From Bacteroidales bacterium (GTDB lineage Bacteria > Bacteroidota > Bacteroidia > Bacteroidales > P3), in assembly GCA_017545365.1 (NCBI GenBank), contig JAFWOP010000087.1, forward strand, positions 1-35,085: DNA of 35,085 nt, in the 5' to 3' direction. Each line of letters opens with the position of its first letter. Position 1 is the first letter of the stretch. Positions 1 through 7,122 of the stretch are shown in pieces. The translations under genes were made by a program, and so were the position numbers. The notes under the pieces were generated by a model. That model saw only the letters and a list, made by a program, of their open reading frames with translations, was not told the origin of the DNA and ran no database searches.

Positions 1-263
1 ACGGCGTCGATTTCGTCGAGGCTCTTGATGGCACCATACTCCTCGCTGAGCAGCGTCTGGAACACGAAGTTCACGCCCTCCTTGTGGTCGGGCATGTCGT
101 GCATGAGGATTTTCTTCTCGCCGTTGGGCAGGGTGAGCTTCAGGAATGCGTTGTCGAGACCGATGCGCTCTACGCCGCCCTGTGCCAGCACGGACTCATC
201 GTCCATGTTGTAAAGTTTATACTTGATGGAACTACTACCACAATTCAGTACTAAAATCTTCAT
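1..263 (-). CDS. ackA: Acetate kinase, N-terminal part (cut by window edge)
   Basis: The minus strand reads from an ATG at 263 as MKILVLNCGSSSIKYKLYN, the phosphate-binding N-terminus typical of acetate kinase, and stays open for about 87 codons to the window edge. Acetate kinase converts acetyl phosphate and ADP to acetate and ATP in the cytoplasm. pta lies upstream on the same strand, so the two genes form the usual Pta-AckA acetate-producing pair. The whole gap between them is one GC-rich inverted-repeat element, whose end places GGGGGAGG three bases before the ATG. The C-terminal part lies outside the window. Confidence 0.95.
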   Translation of the reverse strand, partial: MKILVLNCGSSSIKYKLYNMDDESVLAQGGVERIGLDNAFLKLTLPNGEKKILMHDMPDHKEGVNFVFQTLLSEEYGAIKSLDEIDA

Positions 264-264
264 A

Positions 265-465
265 AACCTCCCCCAACCCCTCCGAAGGAGGGGAGTGCCT
301 GGCGGGTTTCAGGGGGATAGCCAGACTTTCTAATGAACCTTCTCACTCATTCTCAAAAGGATGTGTCTTACGAAACATGAGAGGAAGTTCGGGTTGTTAC
401 TTTAAATTTAATAAATGTGATGCTCCGGTAGATCCTCCCCTCCTTCGGAGGGGTTGGGGGAGGTT
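265..465. repeat. GC-rich inverted-repeat (MITE-like) element filling the pta/ackA gap
   Basis: The outer 30 bases (265-294 and 436-465) are exact reverse complements, and the match continues imperfectly further inward. Each arm contains its own small palindrome, CCCCTCC-GAAGGAGGGG. The inner sequence carries no gene. One base separates the element from the ackA start codon and one base from the pta stop codon. A second copy with the same arms and the same one-base margins lies at 21723-21951. No transposase is present, so it would be non-autonomous. Confidence 0.8.
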
Positions 466-466
466 G

Positions 467-1474
467 CTACTTTGCGTCCATGGCTTGGCAGGCGGTGATG
501 GCGACCATGTAGTAGATGTCGTCGACCGAGCAGCCACGCGACAGGTCGTTCACAGGACGGGCGATGCCCTGCAGAACAGGACCAATGGCGATGGCATCGC
601 CAAGGCGCTGTACGAGTTTGTAGCCAATGTTGCCGACTTCAAGGTTGGGGAATACCAGCACATTGGCGTTACCTGCGATGTCGCTGCCGGGAGCCTTCTT
701 CTTTCCTACCGAGGGAACGAGGGCGGCATCGGCCTGTAACTCACCGTCGATCTTCAGCTCGGGAGCCATCTCCTTGGCCAGCTTTGTAGCCTCAACAACC
801 TTGTCGACCACCTCGTGGGAGGCACTGCCCTTCGTGGAGAAGCTCAGCATTGCCACGCGCGGATCTTCGAAGCCAGCTACCGACTTGGCTGTCTGTGCGG
901 TGCAGACGGCAATCTGTGCCAGCTGGTTGGCATCGGGCATGGGCGTCACGGCCACGTCACCAACGACGACTACACCATTCTCACCATACTGAGGCTGTTT
1001 GGTGATGAGCAGCATGGCACCGCTGACGCAGGTAATGCCAGGAGCGCACTTGATGATCTGCAGAGCTGGGCGCAGCGTGTCACCCGTTGTCGAGAGAGCA
1101 CCAGAAATCTGTCCGTCGGCACCTTCAGTCTTGATAATCATGCAGCCCAGATAGAGTGGGTTCTTCACCAGCTCACGAGCCTGCTCGATGGTCATGCCCT
1201 TCTTCTTGCGCAGCTCGGCCAGCAGTTCGGCATACTCCTCGCTGCGGGGGTTGTTCAGCGGGTCGATGATGGTAGCCTTGTCGATGTTCTGAAGTCCATA
1301 CTTCTCGGCATCGGCCTTGATGCTCTCGGGGTTACCAATGAGGATGATGTTGGCCATGTCTTCAGCCAATACGCGGTCGGCAGCGCGCAGAGTGCGCTCT
1401 TCTTCTGCCTCAGGAAGCACGATGCGCTGCTTGTTGGCTTTCGCGCGTGCTACGATTTGTTGTAATAGATCCAT
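467..1474 (-). CDS. pta: Phosphate acetyltransferase
   Basis: The product has 335 residues and is a short, single-domain phosphotransacetylase, interconverting acetyl-CoA plus phosphate with acetyl phosphate plus CoA. It begins MDLLQQIVARAKANKQRIV, and the family-typical LPEAEEERTLRAA and NPLYLGCMI stretches are present. It lacks the N-terminal DRTGG/P-loop extension of the enterobacterial enzyme. It is followed on the same strand by ackA, which uses its product. The ATG at 1474 is the first good start. The stop codon lies one base from the GC-rich repeat element. Confidence 0.95.
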   Translation of the reverse strand: MDLLQQIVARAKANKQRIVLPEAEEERTLRAADRVLAEDMANIILIGNPESIKADAEKYGLQNIDKATIIDPLNNPRSEEYAELLAELRKKKGMTIEQARELVKNPLYLGCMIIKTEGADGQISGALSTTGDTLRPALQIIKCAPGITCVSGAMLLITKQPQYGENGVVVVGDVAVTPMPDANQLAQIAVCTAQTAKSVAGFEDPRVAMLSFSTKGSASHEVVDKVVEATKLAKEMAPELKIDGELQADAALVPSVGKKKAPGSDIAGNANVLVFPNLEVGNIGYKLVQRLGDAIAIGPVLQGIARPVNDLSRGCSVDDIYYMVAITACQAMDAK

Positions 1475-1579
1475 AGTAGTGTATTGTATTAAAAATTAAT
1501 ATTGAAAATGCATCATTCTTATTTATCGTGTGCTGCGCCTTCCACGTTTTCACGCGCCGCAGGCGCTTTACTCGCCCGA

Positions 1580-1605
1580 AAGGCCTTACCCGTGCAAAGC
1601 ACCTT
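1580..1605. repeat. 26-nt repeat just 3' of cdaA (copy 1)
   Basis: This 26-base stretch matches 2506-2531 at 22 of 26 positions. It sits directly downstream of the cdaA stop, while the other copy spans the folP stop. The surrounding 100 bases also contain a small palindrome, GCGCCGCAGGCGC. It may be a dispersed 3'-end repeat or a processed transcript end; no function can be read from the sequence. Confidence 0.4.
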
Positions 1606-1623
1606 TTTCGCCGCAGGCACGTC

Positions 1624-2391
1624 CTACATTTCCTTCGCCAGCACAGCCTCAAGTTCTTCGGCCGATAGGCGCAGGCGGAACTCGCCCTTGTTGGCTACAG
1701 AGATGCGCCCCGTCTCCTCACTGACGATGATGGCGATGGCATCCGATGCCTGCGAGATGCCTAGTCCGGCTCGGTGGCGCAGGCCCAATTCCTTTGGAAT
1801 GTCGAGGTTATGGCTCACGGGCAGGATGCAACCTGCAGCCTTGATGCGCTTTTTTGAGATGACCATAGCGCCATCGTGGAGCGGTGAGTTCTTGAAGAAG
1901 ATGTTCTCAATGAGTCGCTGGTTGATGGCGGCATCGATCTTGTCGCCCGTCTCAACGATGTCGTCGAGGGCTACGCCACGTTCCACCACGATGAGTGCAC
2001 CCACCTTTTGGCGAGCCATGTTCATGCATGCCATCACGATAGGCATGATGGTCTCCTTGTCCTCTTCCTGTTCCTTGTCCTTGTTCTTGAAATAGTGCAG
2101 GAACGAGCGGAAGCGCTGGTGGGCACCGAGTGTATAGAGGAATTTACGAATCTCCTCTTGGAACAACACAATGAGTGCGATGACACCCACACTGACCAAC
2201 TTGTCGAGGATGGAGCCCATCAGACGCATCTCGAGCACCTGACTGACGAACAGCCAGATGAGCACAAACACCATGATTCCGATGAACACGTTCAGCGAAC
2301 GGCTCTCCTTCATCAGCCGGTAGATGTAATAGAGCATCAGGGCTACCAGCAGGATATCAATGGTATCTTTTATTCCAAAATCGAAAGGCAT
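1624..2391 (-). CDS. cdaA: Diadenylate cyclase CdaA (c-di-AMP synthase)
   Basis: The protein has 255 residues from the ATG at 2391 (MPFDFGIKDTIDILL); an in-frame start further upstream would add 16 non-conserved residues. Three N-terminal transmembrane segments (about residues 8-85) precede a DisA_N cyclase domain with the catalytic LHDGAMVI and RHRAGLG motifs (about residues 165-215). It joins two ATP molecules into c-di-AMP at the membrane, a messenger tied to osmotic and cell-wall control. It is co-directional with folP, 120 bases away, and both are probably transcribed from the folP promoter. Confidence 0.92.
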   Translation of the reverse strand: MPFDFGIKDTIDILLVALMLYYIYRLMKESRSLNVFIGIMVFVLIWLFVSQVLEMRLMGSILDKLVSVGVIALIVLFQEEIRKFLYTLGAHQRFRSFLHYFKNKDKEQEEDKETIMPIVMACMNMARQKVGALIVVERGVALDDIVETGDKIDAAINQRLIENIFFKNSPLHDGAMVISKKRIKAAGCILPVSHNLDIPKELGLRHRAGLGISQASDAIAIIVSEETGRISVANKGEFRLRLSAEELEAVLAKEM

Positions 2392-2505
2392 TATCTTTTT
2401 GTTGTGAGTTCTTGCTCCGCGATGCTGCGCAAGCGGCAAAGCCGAGCGGACATTTGATAATTAATAGTTACTCGCGAGGAACGATTGGAAATCTTGAACA
2501 CCCAC

Positions 2506-2531
2506 AAGGCTTTACCTGTACGAAGCACCTT
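2506..2531. repeat. 26-nt repeat spanning the folP stop codon (copy 2)
   Basis: Second copy of the 26-base sequence found at 1580-1605, with 22 of 26 positions identical. The folP stop codon (2512-2514) lies inside it, so the repeat supplies the last codons of FolP. Two consecutive genes of one operon therefore end at the same motif. Confidence 0.4.
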
Positions 2532-3345
2532 CCACGTTGCGCAGCAGCTTAACACATTCGCAGGCCTCACGGACGTCATGGACGCGCAGGATGCTGGCAC
2601 CGTGTTGAAGGGCGATGGTGTTAAGCACGGTGGTTCCGTTCAGGGCTGTTTCGGGTGAGCCGTTAAGCGTCTGCCAGACCATCCTCTTGCGCGACAGTCC
2701 TACGAGCAATGGCAAGCTCAGCACCGAGAGCCGTTCCATCTGACGGAGCACGGCGAAGTTCTCGTCAAGGGTCTTGCCGAAGCCGAATCCCGGGTCGAGG
2801 ATGATGTCCTTTGCTCCCATCGAGCGTAGTTGCAGCACGTCGTTGGCCCATTCGCTGAGCATCGCCTCAATGGTTGGCTGTTGCGACATGAGGATATAGG
2901 GCACGTCCAACTGAGACACTACCTCGAACATGGCCTTCTTCCGATCGTCGCTTCTCTCTGTGGAGGAGTTGGTTGTAGGGCTCACGTCGTTCACCATGTC
3001 GGCACCCCATTCCTCCACGCAGCGGCGGGCCACCAGTGGACGGAACGTGTCGACGCTCACTACAGCATTGGGTACCTCGCGGCGAATCACCGTCAGCGCT
3101 ACCTGCAGGCGCTGCATTTCTTCTTCCTCGCTTACCACTTCGTGACCGGGTCGGGTGGAGTAGGCACCCACGTCAATGAAGCGACCGCCTTCAGCCAAAA
3201 TCTGCTGTGCCCGCTCGGCTATCTCCTGCTCGGTTTGCTTGCGGCTATCGGCATAGAAGGAGTCGGGCGTGCAGTTCAGGATGCCCATCACTACCGGCTC
3301 TGCCAGACTCATCTGAACACCCCTCACTTTCATGCAGTATTCCAT
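2512..3345 (-). CDS. folP: Dihydropteroate synthase
   Basis: The protein has 277 residues. The family signatures are visible: VMGILNCTPDSFYADSR near the N-terminus, GGRFIDVGAYSTRPG (about residues 54-68), DMVNDVS, the phosphate-binding DPGFGFGKT, and GLSRKRM. It condenses p-aminobenzoate with 6-hydroxymethyl-dihydropterin diphosphate in folate synthesis and is the target of sulfonamides. A strong promoter lies at 3354-3384, so the start at 3345 implies an almost leaderless message; a second ATG five codons in is also possible. It is the first gene of the folP-cdaA unit. Confidence 0.95.
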   Translation of the reverse strand: MEYCMKVRGVQMSLAEPVVMGILNCTPDSFYADSRKQTEQEIAERAQQILAEGGRFIDVGAYSTRPGHEVVSEEEEMQRLQVALTVIRREVPNAVVSVDTFRPLVARRCVEEWGADMVNDVSPTTNSSTERSDDRKKAMFEVVSQLDVPYILMSQQPTIEAMLSEWANDVLQLRSMGAKDIILDPGFGFGKTLDENFAVLRQMERLSVLSLPLLVGLSRKRMVWQTLNGSPETALNGTTVLNTIALQHGASILRVHDVREACECVKLLRNVEGASYR

Positions 3346-3353
3346 ACTGACTG

Positions 3354-3384
3354 CAAAGATAGTGCAAATCGAGCGAAATGCAAA
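3354..3384 (-). promoter_or_regulatory. Bacteroidetes-type promoter of folP-cdaA
   Basis: On the minus strand TTTG (3381-3384) is followed by 19 bases and then TATCTTTG (3354-3361), matching the Bacteroidetes -33/-7 pattern. Transcription would begin within a few bases of the folP start codon. Confidence 0.75.
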
Positions 3385-3555
3385 ATAAATTTCAGTTTAT
3401 TTTCATTTCCAAGATGCAGCCTATCTTCGACCGGAGGTCAAAGATGCGAGAAAGAGAGCGAAATGTAAATAAAACTATTTATTTTTTATGCCGAGATGGA
3501 GTATCTTCGACATTTTGTGTCAAAGATAGTGCAAAATTATGATTAAGCATTCTTT

Positions 3556-3589
3556 CTCCCTCTCCCTTCGGGGAGGGCAGGGATGGGGT
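3556..3589. repeat. Half-element of a GC-rich palindromic repeat at the exonuclease stop codon
   Basis: The stretch contains the palindrome CTCCCTTCGGGGAG followed by GGGCAGGGATGGGG, the same style as the arms of the larger inverted-repeat elements in this window, but only one arm is present. It begins directly at the stop codon of the exonuclease gene (3590-3592). Its hairpin could also act as a transcription terminator on the minus strand. Confidence 0.45.
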
Positions 3590-4081
3590 TTACAATATTT
3601 TCATCGCAATAGCAGCGCAGGCCTCAGCGTCGGCAAGTGCGTGATGGTGATGTTCCAACAGATAGCCGCAAGCAGCTGCTACGGTGTGCAGTTGATGGTT
3701 GGGCAAGTGTGGCAGCTTGCGTCGCGAGGCAACACACGTGCAGTGGAACTCATAGTCGGGGTAGTCCATCTGATAGCAGCGGAACACTGCCTTCAGGCAC
3801 GACTCGTCGAACGCCTTGTTGTGTGCCACGAGTGGCAGACCTTCGATGAGAGGTTCTATCTGTGCCCACACCTTTGGAAATACCGGAGCCTCCTCCGTGT
3901 CCTCGCGTGTCAGACCGTGCACGCGTGTGTTCCAATAGTAGTAATAGTTCGGCTCGGGTTGTATGAAAGAGTAGAACGTGTCGACGATTTCACCGCCGCG
4001 CACCACGACAACACCCACCGAGCAGACGCTCGTCCGCTCATTGTTGGCTGTCTCGAAGTCGATTGCTGCAAAATTCTCCAT
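3590..4081 (-). CDS. DEDDh 3'-5' exonuclease (DNA polymerase III epsilon-like)
   Basis: The protein has 163 residues from the ATG at 4081 (MENFAAIDFETANNERTSVC); an earlier in-frame start would add 18 non-conserved residues. The Exo I motif DFET, Exo II (VAHNKAFDESCL, about residues 85-96) and Exo III (HHALADAEACA, near the C-terminus) give the DEDDh active-site set. It is a stand-alone exonuclease domain, without the polymerase-binding tail of enteric DnaQ, and probably trims DNA or RNA 3' ends in the cytoplasm. Its exact substrate cannot be read from the sequence. Confidence 0.88.
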   Translation of the reverse strand: MENFAAIDFETANNERTSVCSVGVVVVRGGEIVDTFYSFIQPEPNYYYYWNTRVHGLTREDTEEAPVFPKVWAQIEPLIEGLPLVAHNKAFDESCLKAVFRCYQMDYPDYEFHCTCVASRRKLPHLPNHQLHTVAAACGYLLEHHHHALADAEACAAIAMKIL

Positions 4082-4275
4082 ACTATTGGTCTGTTTACTC
4101 TGATGTGTCTCGGGATCACTGTACCCATGTGCCATGTTCCGCTTTCAGCTTGTAAAATTACGAAAAAACACCAAGCTGGCCAAATGTTTCCTAGTTATTT
4201 CCTTGCTTTTCCTATGTAAAATAGAAAAAAAGTAAAAAAGGAATCAGGGAAAAGGTATTTTTCGATGGAAAGTTG

Positions 4276-4283
4276 TAACTTTG
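4276..4283 (+). promoter_or_regulatory. -7 box of the murF promoter
   Basis: TAACTTTG at 4276-4283 matches the Bacteroidetes -7 consensus TAnnTTTG and lies 23 bases before the murF ATG. No clear TTTG is seen about 20 bases further upstream, where the sequence is T-rich. Confidence 0.6.
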
Positions 4284-4306
4284 CACAGGAATAAAACCTT
4301 GAAATT

Positions 4307-5677
4307 ATGGATATCAAAGAACTATATGCTTTCTACAAGCAACACCCCGTTGTGACCACCGACAGCCGCGACTGTCCCGAAGGCAGTATCTTCGTTGCTC
4401 TGAAGGGCGACACGTTCGACGGTAATAAGTTCGCCGTGCAGGCACTTGAGAAAGGTTGTGCGCTGGCCATCATCGACGATCCAACAGTTTTGGAAGGTGT
4501 AGAGAATCTCGACGATCAGGAAAAGAAGGAGAGCCTCCGTAGTCGTCTGATGCTAGTGCCCGACACGCTGCAGGCCTTCAAAGACCTGGCACGCGAGCAT
4601 CGCCGCCAGTTCCAGATTCCCGTCATCGGCATCACCGGCACCAACGGCAAGACTACCACGAAGGAACTTGTGCGCGCGGTGCTTGCCGAGAAATATAACG
4701 TCATGGCCACCGAAGGTAACTTCAACAACGATGTGGGCGTACCGAAGACGCTGTTGCGCCTCACGCCCGAGCACGATATTGCTGTTGTGGAGATGGGTGC
4801 CAGTCATCCCGGCGACATCAAGACATTGGCCGAGACTGCAGAGCCTACCTGCGGACTCATCACGAACGTAGGCAAGGCGCATCTGCAGGGTTTCGGATCG
4901 CTGAAAGGGGTCATCCAGACGAAGGGTGAGCTCTACGACTTCCTAGCCACGCGCGATGAGAGTGTTATTTTCATCAATGCCGACAACGAACATCTGGTGT
5001 CCATTCTGCCCGATAAGGCATGGGTGGCACCTTACAGCAAGAATGCTGCGAACGCCGAGGGATGCGTGGTAGGTCAACTCGTTGCCTGCGATCCCTTCCT
5101 GCGACTCCGCTGGTGTGAGAATGGTTTGGACCTCGAGGAACGAGGTGCCGAGCAGCGGTGGTACGAAGTTTCTACACACCTCATTGGCAGCTATAACCTC
5201 GATAATGTGCTTGCCGCCATCACCGTTGGACTGCAGTTTGCCGTTGCACCCGAGCAGATATGTCATGCGTTGGAGAGCTACGTGCCGAAGAACAACCGCT
5301 CACAGCTCACCGAGACCGCCACGAACCACCTCATCGTGGATGCCTACAATGCCAATCCGACGTCGATGGAGGCGGCGCTCGACAATTTCAACCTAATGCA
5401 AGTGGCTCCGAAGATGGCTATCATCGGTGAGATGCGTGAACTGGGCGAGAGCAGTCGCGAGGAACACGGACACATCGTGAAGGTGCTGAAGCGCTATCGT
5501 TTCGACAAGGTGTGGCTCGTGGGCGAGGAGTTCCGCGACATCAAGTGCCACTATCGCAAGTTCCACGACGTGGAGGAGGTGAAGGCCGCCATCGCCGAAG
5601 AGCGCCCCGAAGGCTACTATATCCTCATCAAGGGCTCTAACGGCAATCGACTCTATCAGCTGCCTGAACTGCTGTAG
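4307..5677 (+). CDS. murF: UDP-N-acetylmuramoyl-tripeptide-D-alanyl-D-alanine ligase
   Basis: The protein has 456 residues, the normal MurF length. The N-terminal substrate-binding domain (TTDSRDCPEGSIFVALKG) is followed by the ATP-binding loop GITGTNGKTTTKELV (about residues 107-121), VVEMGASHPGDI, and a C-terminal domain with VDAYNANPTSM. It adds D-Ala-D-Ala to the UDP-MurNAc-tripeptide in the cytoplasm. It stands alone here rather than in a dcw cluster, with its own promoter and the tRNA-Pro gene downstream. ddl, which makes its D-Ala-D-Ala substrate, is also in this window at 30885. Confidence 0.96.
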   Translation: MDIKELYAFYKQHPVVTTDSRDCPEGSIFVALKGDTFDGNKFAVQALEKGCALAIIDDPTVLEGVENLDDQEKKESLRSRLMLVPDTLQAFKDLAREHRRQFQIPVIGITGTNGKTTTKELVRAVLAEKYNVMATEGNFNNDVGVPKTLLRLTPEHDIAVVEMGASHPGDIKTLAETAEPTCGLITNVGKAHLQGFGSLKGVIQTKGELYDFLATRDESVIFINADNEHLVSILPDKAWVAPYSKNAANAEGCVVGQLVACDPFLRLRWCENGLDLEERGAEQRWYEVSTHLIGSYNLDNVLAAITVGLQFAVAPEQICHALESYVPKNNRSQLTETATNHLIVDAYNANPTSMEAALDNFNLMQVAPKMAIIGEMRELGESSREEHGHIVKVLKRYRFDKVWLVGEEFRDIKCHYRKFHDVEEVKAAIAEERPEGYYILIKGSNGNRLYQLPELL

Positions 5678-5751
5678 TTCCCCAACGTCCTGGCTCCATA
5701 GCCACCCCTTTTGAGCATTTTATCCCCTTGAAACAAAAAAACTTCGGAAAA

Positions 5752-5785
5752 GTTGCACGTAATTAAAAAATTCTGTGTAACTTTG
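5752..5785 (+). promoter_or_regulatory. Promoter of tRNA-Pro
   Basis: TTG at 5753-5755 and TAACTTTG at 5778-5785, about 22 bases apart, fit the Bacteroidetes pattern and lie 63 bases before the tRNA. Confidence 0.6.
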
Positions 5786-5847
5786 CAGCCGATTTCAAAA
5801 TCACCTCTCGCAGCGGAAGTCCCGCTTCCCTGTACTTCGGAGGTTTT

Positions 5848-5920
5848 CGGGATGTAGCGCAGTTGGTAGCGCACTACGTTCGGGACGTAGGGGTCGGGCG
5901 TTCGAGTCGCCTCATCCCGA
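5848..5920 (+). tRNA. tRNA-Pro (anticodon CGG)
   Basis: A full cloverleaf can be folded. The acceptor arms CGGGATG (5848-5854) and CATCCCG (5913-5919) pair. The anticodon stem CTACG/CGTAG encloses TTCGGGA, giving anticodon CGG. The T loop TTCGAGT is present. The discriminator base is A at 5920 and CCA is not encoded. It reads CCG proline codons. The AT-rich accessory block begins directly after it, but no duplicated tRNA end or integrase was seen. Confidence 0.95.
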
Positions 5921-5925
5921 CATTT

Positions 5926-5966
5926 AGAAGGTTTAACTGATAGATTATCAGTGGCCTTCTTTTTTT
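5926..5966 (+). terminator. Rho-independent terminator after tRNA-Pro
   Basis: AGAAGG...ACTGATA pairs with TATCAGT...CCTTCT around a short loop, followed by a run of T residues at 5960-5966. It lies six bases after the tRNA. Confidence 0.8.
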
Positions 5967-6005
5967 ATGTTCCGTTTTTGTTCTGCTTAATCCGGTTTTT
6001 GTTTT

Positions 6006-6719
6006 CTAAAGTAGAATCTCGTATAGGGACTGGATATCATTCTTCAGTTTCTTGAAGCCTTTGATTTTTTCGAGAGTCGTTTCGTTCATATATAGTCTTT
6101 TGTTCACCTCAATCATCACGGAATGGTACTTCACGGGTACAGCGAAAGTCTTGCTGTTGGAGAATGGTTTGTTGATACCTACCTTGTAGCCACGTATTTT
6201 GAAGAGCTGCACGATATTGCTAATAACGTCCTGATTCGGGCAGGTCTCATCGTCATTGAACCCAATGCAGATATCGATGTCTGGTGGATTTGAATTTAGT
6301 AGATTCGGCAGATTGGAGAAACTATGGTAGTCTATCAGCAACGTGTTGTTGCCCAACTGCACTAGCCGCTTTGATACTTCTGCGTGGAAGTCGGCATACA
6401 ACGCAAATGCCTCCTCCAAATTGCTGAACGAACGCCAACCTCCATGAGCTCGCCTACGATAAGAGATCCCAAGTCCATCTTTTTCCAAAGGGTCGTTGAT
6501 GAGCCGTTCCACGTCGCTGTAAAGCCGGCAATACGGGAATACCATTTTGCGAATCCTTTCTGCTGGTACTTCTGGCGAGAATAGTTCGTCAGTATAGTAA
6601 TCGATGAGTAATCGCTCTTCCTCATCTAGATCGTTGAATCCATACTGTGTGCCGGCAGGGAATACTACTGATGAATGAGGGATGTGGAGCAGTAGGTTGT
6701 TGTTTGTTTTCTTTTCCAT
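6006..6719 (-). CDS. N-formylglutamate amidohydrolase family protein
   Basis: From the ATG at 6719 the protein has 237 residues (MEKKTNNNLLLHIPHSS). An ATG at 6749 would add ten residues, and it lies inside a hairpin arm. The HIPHSS start, the DYYTDEL segment, the arginine-rich YRRRAHGGWRSF stretch, LLIDYHSFSN, and the C-terminal MIEVNKRLYMNE are typical of the N-formylglutamate amidohydrolase / HutG-like metallohydrolase fold. Such enzymes hydrolyse N-formyl amino acids, but no other histidine-degradation genes are nearby, so the substrate is open. A long structured leader RNA with its own promoter precedes the gene. Confidence 0.8.
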   Translation of the reverse strand: MEKKTNNNLLLHIPHSSVVFPAGTQYGFNDLDEEERLLIDYYTDELFSPEVPAERIRKMVFPYCRLYSDVERLINDPLEKDGLGISYRRRAHGGWRSFSNLEEAFALYADFHAEVSKRLVQLGNNTLLIDYHSFSNLPNLLNSNPPDIDICIGFNDDETCPNQDVISNIVQLFKIRGYKVGINKPFSNSKTFAVPVKYHSVMIEVNKRLYMNETTLEKIKGFKKLKNDIQSLYEILL

Positions 6720-6738
6720 TGTTTTGTTGTTATTTAAA

Positions 6739-6781
6739 TCGTTATACATAAGTGATTTCCGTCAGTCGGTGGGTATAACGA
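6739..6781 (-). promoter_or_regulatory. Hairpin over the alternative start codon of the amidohydrolase gene
   Basis: TCGTTATAC (6739-6747) and GTATAACGA (6773-6781) are exact inverted repeats enclosing 25 bases. On the message, the upstream ATG at 6749-6747 falls at the edge of the stem. The loop carries CGACTGACGGAAAT, which nearly repeats CGACTGATGGAAAT in the upstream RNA (about 6995-7008). This suggests translational control, but that is inference. Confidence 0.4.
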
Positions 6782-6803
6782 CAAGTAACAACACTTGCTT
6801 CTG

Positions 6804-7029
6804 GAAAAAAGAAATCCCTATATGCCGCTTTGGCGCGGACACATAAGGAAATCTACAGTCTCTGAGCTAAAATGAGTTTTTGGCGTATGCCCACATCTGC
6901 TTGTTACAGCTCGCCACCGTGGCTCTTCGGGTCTTGCTCTGTTCCCTCAAGCTCGGTTGGCACGCACAGTAGTGCGTTCTTGATGTAAATTTCCATCAGT
7001 CGCTCACATGAATGAGCGCTTTAATGATT
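6804..7029 (-). ncRNA. Structured RNA of about 225 nt, unassigned class
   Basis: No coding sequence lies here, but on the minus strand a strong promoter (7036-7067) is followed by clear folding: hairpin CGCTCA/TGAGCG, hairpin ACGCAC-TACT-GTGCGT, and a long-range closing stem GGAAATTTAC/GTAGATTTCC around about 150 bases. The end is a terminator-like hairpin (CCTTATGTG...CCGC-GCCAAA-GCGG...ATATAGG, 6816-6848) followed by TTTCTTTTTT. It could be a free small RNA (length and closing stem recall 6S RNA) or an attenuating leader or riboswitch of the amidohydrolase gene. I did not recognise the conserved core of any known class. The 5' end is inferred from the promoter. Confidence 0.55.
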
Positions 7030-7035
7030 CGAGTG

Positions 7036-7067
7036 CAAAGATACAATTTGTTTTCTGAATGAGCAAA
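7036..7067 (-). promoter_or_regulatory. Promoter of the structured RNA / amidohydrolase leader
   Basis: On the minus strand TTTG (7064-7067), 20 bases, then TATCTTTG (7036-7043): a textbook Bacteroidetes promoter. It is about 320 bases upstream of the amidohydrolase start, with the structured RNA between. Confidence 0.75.
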
Positions 7068-7122
7068 TATGATTTGAAATTTATACTGCTATTTTTCTCA
7101 ACACCTATTGAGTGAAAGCATT

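Noticed and set aside
3418..3540. Gene or RNA in the folP-exonuclease gap
   Set aside because: No ORF or fold of note; only AT-rich sequence with repeated AGATGNAGNNTATCTTCGA-like text that I could not interpret.
5895..7040. Duplicated 3' end of tRNA-Pro as an attachment site
   Set aside because: Only a short GATTCGAGT-like match (about 7027-7035) was found, too short to count, and no integrase is present.
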